Assembly: GCF_009363155.1 (NCBI RefSeq)
Contig: NZ_CP045303.1
Location: forward strand, 62,001 to 126,000
Origin: Azotobacter salinestris
Lineage (GTDB): Bacteria > Pseudomonadota > Gammaproteobacteria > Pseudomonadales > Pseudomonadaceae
Length of the DNA stretch: 64,000 nucleotides
Reading direction: 5' to 3'
The notes beneath the pieces were generated by a model. The model saw only the letters and a program-made list of their open reading frames with translations, was not told where the DNA came from and did not search any database. Positions 59,551-64,000 of the stretch are shown here, piece after piece; position 1 is the stretch's first letter; every line of letters begins with the position of its first letter. The translations under genes were made by a program, and so were the position numbers.

Positions 59551-60233
59551 GGAAAGTTCTCACTCAGCCGGTCGAAAAGGGTTTTTGAGGCGCTGGGCGC
59601 CTGTTGCTGTGCCTGGGTGCGGGTGGGCGGCAAGGGCTGTATAGGTTGTGCGGAAACTCGGACGGGTGGCATGGGCTGTAGGGGCTGGGCAGGAATGCGC
59701 ACCGGGGGCCGTGCCTGGAGTGCTACCGGCAGGTCCTTGGGCGTGCCGTTGACCAGCACCAGCCATTCGTCGTAGGTCAGCCGCGATTGGCCCTGGCATA
59801 GCTTGTTGCGCACGCGGACGTACTCGTCCACCGCCTCGCGGGCCGAGGCGTTCACCGCGTAGCCGGGCGCGGCGTAGGCCGCCGGGCGGCCGGCCTGCTG
59901 GCAGTTGCTGGCATAGGTGGAGGGCGGCACCGTGACCATGGCCACGGGGACTGTACTGGCGACCTGCAGTTCCGGGTGCAGGCGACCCGAACGGCTATCG
60001 AGCTGGTCCTGGGGGCTCACCGTGTGCTGGTAGGCGGGTTTGCGCAGGGCCGCTCCGCCGCGGCCCTGGTGCCCCCAGCTGGTGTGGTAGTCGCGTATGT
60101 CGGGCTCGTATTCGCTGACGGCGAACTTCGGCCCGGTGGGAACGGGAGGGGCCTCCGGCTTCTTGTCCTTGGCGCAGCCGGCGACGGCGAGCGCGCTGAG
60201 GGTCAGCGCCAGCAGAAAACGGGGATGTTTCAT
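59544..60233 (-). CDS. Lipoprotein, probable transfer-region envelope protein
   Basis: A 229-residue protein with the signal MKHPRFLLALTLSALAVAGC and a lipobox AVAGC. The mature part has ASNCQQAGRPAAYAAPGYAV, YVRVRNKLCQGQSRLTYDEW and a proline-rich repeat tail (PPVRIPAQPLQPMPPVRVSA). This DUF-like layout resembles lipoproteins of IncI/Dot-Icm-like transfer systems, but the family is not certain. A 34-bp element lies 53 bases upstream in the same orientation. Confidence 0.65.
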   Translation of the reverse strand: MKHPRFLLALTLSALAVAGCAKDKKPEAPPVPTGPKFAVSEYEPDIRDYHTSWGHQGRGGAALRKPAYQHTVSPQDQLDSRSGRLHPELQVASTVPVAMVTVPPSTYASNCQQAGRPAAYAAPGYAVNASAREAVDEYVRVRNKLCQGQSRLTYDEWLVLVNGTPKDLPVALQARPPVRIPAQPLQPMPPVRVSAQPIQPLPPTRTQAQQQAPSASKTLFDRLSENFPW

Positions 60234-60285
60234 GGGGGTTCCTCATCGATGAAGTCGCCACCATTGTGAAAAGCCAATCGGCTCC

Positions 60286-60319
60286 TGTGTGGCCATTTCC
60301 CGCCACTTTTTGGCTTGAA
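60286..60319 (-). repeat. 34-bp shared element, copy D (before the 60233 lipoprotein)
   Basis: On the minus strand TTCAAGCCAAAAAGTGGCGG followed by GAAATGGCCACACA. It ends 53 bases before the ATG of the lipoprotein gene. Confidence 0.65.
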
Positions 60320-60617
60320 ATTGGGTTATTCGAACAGACCAAAGGGCGACCGCAAATTTGCGTGCGGCGGCTCGATTGCAATAGGCGGCGGACTGTTGCA
60401 GACTCCAGCCACGCCCTTTTGCGGCGCTAAATAGGCCTGCCGGAACTCCGGCAAGTGCCCTTCAAGCCCTGGTGGCTTAATCGGCTGAATAAAGCCGTCA
60501 AGAATTCCCCCAATTAAATTGGCCGACGTGCGTCTGCCGATTTAGTCGCGTAGTCATTACGCAGACGGGTGGTGCCGTCTCATAAATCACCTTAAGAAAC
60601 GCTCTTAAAAAAACCAA
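60320..60617. other. Intergenic region between divergent operons
   Basis: This stretch, about 300 bases, separates the minus-strand envelope genes from plus-strand ssb. I see no gene. It includes a CGGAACTCCGG mini-hairpin near 60438. Confidence 0.3.
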
Positions 60618-60660
60618 CCCATCGGGGTCGCAGACTCCCGCTTGGGGAAAATGCCGCCCC
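60618..60660 (+). promoter_or_regulatory. Leader stem-loop, copy 1 (before ssb)
   Basis: CCCATCGGGGTCGCA, then ACTCCCGCTTGGGG, then TGCCGCCCC fold into an outer GGGG..CA/TG..CCCC stem and an inner CCC/GGG hairpin. It lies 24 bases before the ssb start and aligns with the three leaders downstream. Confidence 0.55.
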
Positions 60661-60684
60661 GTATTATCCCGAAAGGAGAATCTT

Positions 60685-61161
60685 ATGGCGCGCGGTATCA
60701 ATAAAGTCATTCTGCTCGGCAATGTCGGCGGTGATCCGGAAACTCTCTCCCTGCCCAACGGCAATGCGGTGACCAACATCACCTTGGCGACTTCCGACAC
60801 TTGGAAAGACAAGCAATCTGGCCAGCAACAGGAGCGCACCGAATGGCACCGCGTGGTGTTCTTCGGCAAGCTCGCTGAAATCGCTGGAGAATATTTGAAG
60901 AAAGGCGCTCAGGTTTATATCGAGGGCAAACTGCAAACCCGCAAGTGGCAGGGACAGGACGGTCAGGACCGTTATACCACCGAGATCGTCGTCGACATGA
61001 ACGGCACCCTGCAATTGCTCGGCGGGCGCAGAGAAGGAGGCGAGGGGCAATCCCCGCAGCCTCAGCCGCGTGAAAGCGGAAACTCGCGTAAATCCAAAAA
61101 TCAAGGAGACAAGTCAACTCCGGCTCCTCAGCCGGCTTCCGATGACGACTATCCTTTTTAA
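60685..61161 (+). CDS. ssb: Single-stranded DNA-binding protein
   Basis: A 158-residue SSB. The OB fold has [40 protein letters not shown] and [21 protein letters not shown] Gln/Pro/Lys linker leads to the acidic tip DDDYPF that binds partner proteins. The start follows AAAGGAG. It heads a block with recT and a YqaJ-type nuclease, so it probably supports plasmid recombination. Confidence 0.96.
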   Translation: MARGINKVILLGNVGGDPETLSLPNGNAVTNITLATSDTWKDKQSGQQQERTEWHRVVFFGKLAEIAGEYLKKGAQVYIEGKLQTRKWQGQDGQDRYTTEIVVDMNGTLQLLGGRREGGEGQSPQPQPRESGNSRKSKNQGDKSTPAPQPASDDDYPF

Positions 61162-61244
61162 ATAAACGGCGGACATGAACTCATGCCCGCTTCCTGATCT
61201 GTAAAACAAAACCAGCGCCAGAAACAATCCCGGCACTATCCAAA

Positions 61245-61284
61245 CCCTGAGGGGCGACTTGTCCCTTTGGGGGCCGTTCGCCCT
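61245..61284 (+). promoter_or_regulatory. Leader stem-loop, copy 2 (before recT)
   Basis: CCCTGAGGGGCGACTTGTCC then CTTTGGGGGCCGTTCGCCC. GGGCGA (61252-61257) pairs with TCGCCC (61278-61283), and CCC with GGG inside. It lies 29 bases before the recT start. Confidence 0.6.
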
Positions 61285-61312
61285 GAAGGAATATTCTGAA
61301 AGGAGAACGGTT

Positions 61313-62464
61313 ATGAGCGAAGTTCAAAAAGAGTTTCAAAATGCAGTGGCAATCATGGTCAAGCTTGAAGACAAGTTCATTGAGCTTGTGAAGACATCGA
61401 ATACGGATGTCGCCTTCAAGAATGAGTTGCTATATGCCTCGCAGGCGATGCTGAATAACGACTATCTCTGCAAGGTGGCGCTCAGCAACTCGCTGAGTTT
61501 GCGCAATGCGTTCAGCCAGGTGGCCGCGTGCGGTCTCACGCTGAATCCCGCCCGGGGTTTCGCGTACCTGGTGCCTCGCGATGGGCAGGTCATCCTGGAC
61601 GTGTCCTATCGGGGCATGATCAAGGCGGCCGTGAACGATGCCGCCATCAAGGACTGCATCGTCGAGCTGGTCTACGCGAACGACGAATTCGTCTATCGCG
61701 GCAAGCGGCAGAGCCCGACCCACACGTTCAACCCCTTCGACAAGAAGGCCGATCGTGGGGAGTTCGTCGGGGCCTTTGTCGAGGCCTTGCTGCCCGATGG
61801 GCGTGTCCATGTTGAGGCCGTCACCGCCGAGGAAATCTACGTGGCGCGCGAGGCTTCCGAGCTGTGGAAGCGGAAGAGGAAAGGCCCCTGGGTCGACTTC
61901 TTCGCCGCCATGGCGAAAAAGAGCGCCATCAAGATCGCCAGGAAATACTGGCCTCAGTCGGGACCCAAGCTGGATGAGCTGATCCAGTACCTCAACACCA
62001 ACGGTGGCGAGGGGTTCGCTTCGCACGACGTGCCGCTGGCGGTCGTCGAGCGGGTGATCGGGGCCAACGATGAGGTCGAGCCGGTCGAGCCGCTGCCCAC
62101 TTCCAACCAGGAGGAGGCTGCGAGCGAGCCGTCTCCTGCCGCTCAACCGGCGGAAGTCGATCCTGAACCCGAAAGGGCTGATCCGCCTGCTGCCGAACCT
62201 GCCGCCGATTCTGCACCTGCTGCCGATCCTGAACCGCAGGCCGTCGAAGGCGAGGTGATGCCCGCGAAAGAGCCGGAGCCCAAGCCTGCCGAACTGCCTG
62301 AGAAGGTGGTGAAGAAGGTGGCGGAGCTGGTTCGCCGCGCCAGTGCCCAGGGTTGCTGGGCTGCGGCCAAGGAGTACGTCTCCACCTGGCCGGAAGAGGC
62401 ACGGCAATACGCGCTTCAACAGCTCAAGGCCGGCGAATACCTGGCGGCGAGCGAAGGGGAGTGA
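61313..62464 (+). CDS. recT: RecT-family single-strand annealing recombinase
   Basis: A 383-residue protein starting MSEVQKEFQNAVAIMVKLED at ATG 61313, after AAAGGAGAACGG. The core has NSLSLRNAFSQVAACGLTLN, PARGFAYLVPRDGQVILDVS and YRGMIKAAVNDAAIKDCIVE, then KKSAIKIARKYWPQSGPKL, all typical of RecT. A long Pro/Glu/Ala linker (about 250-320) joins a helical C-terminal tail. It anneals single strands; the nuclease partner is probably the gene at 63449. Confidence 0.93.
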   Translation: MSEVQKEFQNAVAIMVKLEDKFIELVKTSNTDVAFKNELLYASQAMLNNDYLCKVALSNSLSLRNAFSQVAACGLTLNPARGFAYLVPRDGQVILDVSYRGMIKAAVNDAAIKDCIVELVYANDEFVYRGKRQSPTHTFNPFDKKADRGEFVGAFVEALLPDGRVHVEAVTAEEIYVAREASELWKRKRKGPWVDFFAAMAKKSAIKIARKYWPQSGPKLDELIQYLNTNGGEGFASHDVPLAVVERVIGANDEVEPVEPLPTSNQEEAASEPSPAAQPAEVDPEPERADPPAAEPAADSAPAADPEPQAVEGEVMPAKEPEPKPAELPEKVVKKVAELVRRASAQGCWAAAKEYVSTWPEEARQYALQQLKAGEYLAASEGE

Positions 62465-62468
62465 ACCC

Positions 62469-62513
62469 ATGGCCGATCTGATCGCGACCATCCTGTTGCT
62501 GCTGTTGCCGTAA
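62469..62513 (+). CDS. Possible 14-residue hydrophobic peptide
   Basis: ATG 62469 opens MADLIATILLLLLP and a stop, four bases after recT. Such short leucine-rich peptides occur as type I toxins, but this one lacks a clear ribosome site. It is a weak call. Confidence 0.2.
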   Translation: MADLIATILLLLLP

Positions 62514-62536
62514 GGCCTGCAGCCATTTGAAACCCA

Positions 62537-62580
62537 CCCTGAGGGGGCATGTCCCTCTCCGGGGGTGTGCCTTTCTCGGG
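62537..62580 (+). promoter_or_regulatory. Leader stem-loop, copy 3 (before 62601 gene)
   Basis: CCCTGAGGGGGCATGTCCCT then CTCCGGGGGTGTGCCTTTC. GGGCA pairs with TGCC and CCC with GGG, matching the layout of the other three. The ATG is 21 bases further on. Confidence 0.55.
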
Positions 62581-62600
62581 GACGAGAAAGGAATCACACC

Positions 62601-62780
62601 ATGCGGACTTACCTGTTGAGCGTCACCGACATGAGCACCCGGCAGCGGGTTTCGTACCGGTGTCGGGCCAGAACCTTCGCGGCCGCGATGAAGATGGCCG
62701 AGAAGGAGCATCCCGGCTTTTTTGCGGCACTGCGGTCTGCGTTCAAGGAGGGGCACAACCATGCGCCCATCGACACCTGA
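62601..62780 (+). CDS. Small conserved plasmid protein
   Basis: A 59-residue basic protein, MRTYLLSVTDMSTRQRVSYR, then CRARTFAAAMKMAEKEHPGF and FAALRSAFKEGHNHAPIDT. GAAAGGAATCACACC precedes it. No domain is known to me. Its place between recT and the 62989 gene, and the shared leader, suggest a role in the same recombination block. Confidence 0.65.
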   Translation: MRTYLLSVTDMSTRQRVSYRCRARTFAAAMKMAEKEHPGFFAALRSAFKEGHNHAPIDT

Positions 62781-62892
62781 GCGTCTGAAGGCTTCGCTGC
62801 GGCACTGACCGGAAATGAAATTGATGCCCGGTACGCGAGCGGCACTGCGCGTTAATACCGGCTGAGCGCTGGAATTCCAGCAAAAAAAATTC

Positions 62893-62933
62893 CCTGAGGG
62901 GCGAACCTGCCCCTTGGGGGACTCGTTCGCCTC
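62893..62933 (+). promoter_or_regulatory. Leader stem-loop, copy 4 (before 62989 gene)
   Basis: CCCTGAGGGGCGAACCTGCC then CCTTGGGGGACTCGTTCGCC. GGCGAAC (62900-62906) pairs with GTTCGCC (62925-62931), and CCCC with GGGG inside. The ATG follows 55 bases later, after a second GC-rich hairpin. Confidence 0.6.
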
Positions 62934-62988
62934 GAGGGGACTGCTTGGGCTTTTGAGCCTGGGCGGTGCACTCGAAAAGGAGAACGAG

Positions 62989-63462
62989 ATGGAAGCTTTT
63001 GAAATCTGCCAAGAGGCCTACCTCCTGGCGCGGCATGAACAGGAGTCGATGTTGCTGGGCAGGTCGTACATGAAGCCTTCGGCCTTCCGCGAGAAGACCG
63101 AGACGCTGCGTGAGGCGACCGATGCGCAACTGCTCAACGCCCTGCAGGTCCTCGGCGAACAGGCCGGCCGTGATTTCCTGAGTCTTCAGGGACCCATCGA
63201 CCGGCGGCTCGCCGCGGTGCTCGACACGGCCAGCCGGACCCGCAAGAACAAGCTCGACGGCTTCGGGCTGGTCGGCGGCCTGCTGAAGAAGGGCAGCCGC
63301 TTCGCCAGGGGGTTCTACAAGACCTCTGGAGTGGAGCCAAGGGCGCTCTCGGAGGATCTGAGGCGGTGTCACCTGTACCGATCGGGTGGCCTCTGTCTCA
63401 GTCCAGAAGAAAAAGCTCGCCTGGGATTCGTCGAGCTGGAGGTGAACGATGAAGGTCGTTGA
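62989..63462 (+). CDS. Hypothetical protein of the recombination block
   Basis: A 157-residue protein starting MEAFEICQEAYLLARHEQES at ATG 62989, after AAAAGGAGAACGAG. It is helical and basic (AAVLDTASRTRKNKLDGFGL, LLKKGSRFARGFYKTSGVEP). Its last codons overlap the start of the nuclease gene by 14 bases (stop at 63462, start at 63449), so the two are translationally linked. I do not recognise the family. Confidence 0.65.
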   Translation: MEAFEICQEAYLLARHEQESMLLGRSYMKPSAFREKTETLREATDAQLLNALQVLGEQAGRDFLSLQGPIDRRLAAVLDTASRTRKNKLDGFGLVGGLLKKGSRFARGFYKTSGVEPRALSEDLRRCHLYRSGGLCLSPEEKARLGFVELEVNDEGR

Positions 63463-64000
63463 TCTCGAGCAGCGGACTCCTGAGTGGCTGCAATGGCGTC
63501 AGGAAGGTGTCAGCGCAACCAGTTGCGCCGTCATCATGGGGCACAACCCCGACAAGACGCCTCTCGAGCTCTGGAAGGAGCTGGTCGGACTGACGACCCC
63601 GCCCGACCTGTCGGTTGTTCCGCAGGTAAGGCGTGGCCAGAAGTTCGAGCCGCTGGCCCTGCAGATGTTCGAGGAGAAATACGGCCAGCTGGGCCTGCCG
63701 ATCTGCGCCGAGTCGCAGGAGCATCCGTTCATTCGGGCCTCCTTCGATGGCCTGCTGGGCGATGACTCCCCCGCCGAGATCAAGAACCTCGCGGAGGACA
63801 ATCATCTGCAGGTGCTGGCGCTGCGGGAAAAGAGCCCGGCCTTCCAGCTCTATCGCTGGCAGGTCATGCACCAGCTGATCGTCTGCGGCGCGCGGCGCGG
63901 GTACCTGTGGTTCTGGTCGCCCAAGCACGAGCCGTGCTGCCTGGTGGTCGAGCGGGATGACCTGCTCATCCAGCGCATCATCGAGGCAGAAAAAATCTTC
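63449..64000 (+). CDS. YqaJ-type recombination exonuclease (cut by window end)
   Basis: The open frame starts MKVVDLEQRTPEWLQWRQEG and runs to the last base. VSATSCAVIMGHNPDKTPLE, LWKELVGLT and RRGQKFEPLALQMFEEKYGQ, ASFDGLLGDDSPAEIKNLAE give the PD-(D/E)XK pattern of YqaJ/lambda-exonuclease-like proteins (Glu in FEPLAL, Asp in FDGLLG, Glu-x-Lys in AEIKN). Together with RecT and SSB this forms a Red-like system. The C-terminus lies outside the window. Confidence 0.85.
   Translation, partial: MKVVDLEQRTPEWLQWRQEGVSATSCAVIMGHNPDKTPLELWKELVGLTTPPDLSVVPQVRRGQKFEPLALQMFEEKYGQLGLPICAESQEHPFIRASFDGLLGDDSPAEIKNLAEDNHLQVLALREKSPAFQLYRWQVMHQLIVCGARRGYLWFWSPKHEPCCLVVERDDLLIQRIIEAEKIF

Overview
The window is a mosaic of accessory DNA, most likely a plasmid of a Pseudomonadaceae bacterium (Pseudomonas or Azotobacter type). 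An iteron origin with a Rep_3 initiator, parA/parB with parS-like palindromes, a Tus-type terminator protein, a plasmid MvaT-like silencer, an SSB and a RecT/YqaJ recombination pair point to a plasmid. MvaT, DUF2790 and the GC-rich coding style point to the family. I see no rRNA or tRNA genes and no CRISPR array.

Layout. Positions 1-5.3 kb hold the end of a type VI secretion tssA gene, a TacAT-type toxin-antitoxin pair, a LysR regulator and a divergent serine hydrolase/MFS exporter pair. Positions 5.6-9.9 kb hold an AraC regulator, broken regulator and transposase pieces, and a three-gene minus-strand redox/cyclase operon whose last gene is cut. Positions 10.3-24 kb are a graveyard of toxin-antitoxin modules (RES-Xre, VapBC, PIN/Phd, HigBA), transposases (IS5, IS701, IS200/IS605, IS481) and gene fragments, with a DnaQ-like exonuclease and tus among them. 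Positions 24-28.3 kb are the plasmid core: parB, three parS-like palindromes, parA, 14 iterons, an AT-rich repeat tract and rep. Positions 28.3-31 kb hold a LexA-controlled umuDC operon with umuC split by an IS5-family element. Positions 31-43.8 kb hold a possible second initiator (RepA, IncFII-like), small plasmid genes, an intact TnpB element, a ParB-like protein, an MvaT-like silencer and two helicases. Positions 43.8-46 kb are an IS66 orf2 split by a group II intron.

Positions 46.2-53.6 kb are a visibly AT-rich, eight-gene minus-strand metabolic island: HIT protein, three SDRs, a TIM-barrel isomerase, a split transketolase, a zinc dehydrogenase and a Gfo/Idh/MocA oxidoreductase (nine reading frames if the transketolase halves are counted separately). 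A perfect 14-bp-arm palindrome lies just upstream. There is no transporter, regulator or glycosyltransferase, and I cannot name the product or substrate. Positions 53.8-58 kb are IS4, IS110, IS5 and IS630 sequences, two of which split one lipoprotein gene into three pieces. Positions 58-60.3 kb hold envelope genes (lipoproteins, DsbA-like) that may belong to a transfer region. Positions 60.6-64 kb hold ssb, recT, two small genes and a YqaJ-type nuclease running off the end.

Two repeated non-coding patterns deserve most attention. The first is a 34-bp element found five times; three copies lie in the same orientation 53-57 bp before a start codon, and the other two have lost their downstream gene to transposons. 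The second is a covarying two-stem leader found before each of four consecutive genes in the ssb-recT block. The first suggests a plasmid-wide regulon. The second suggests a cis-acting leader RNA or operator specific to the recombination module.
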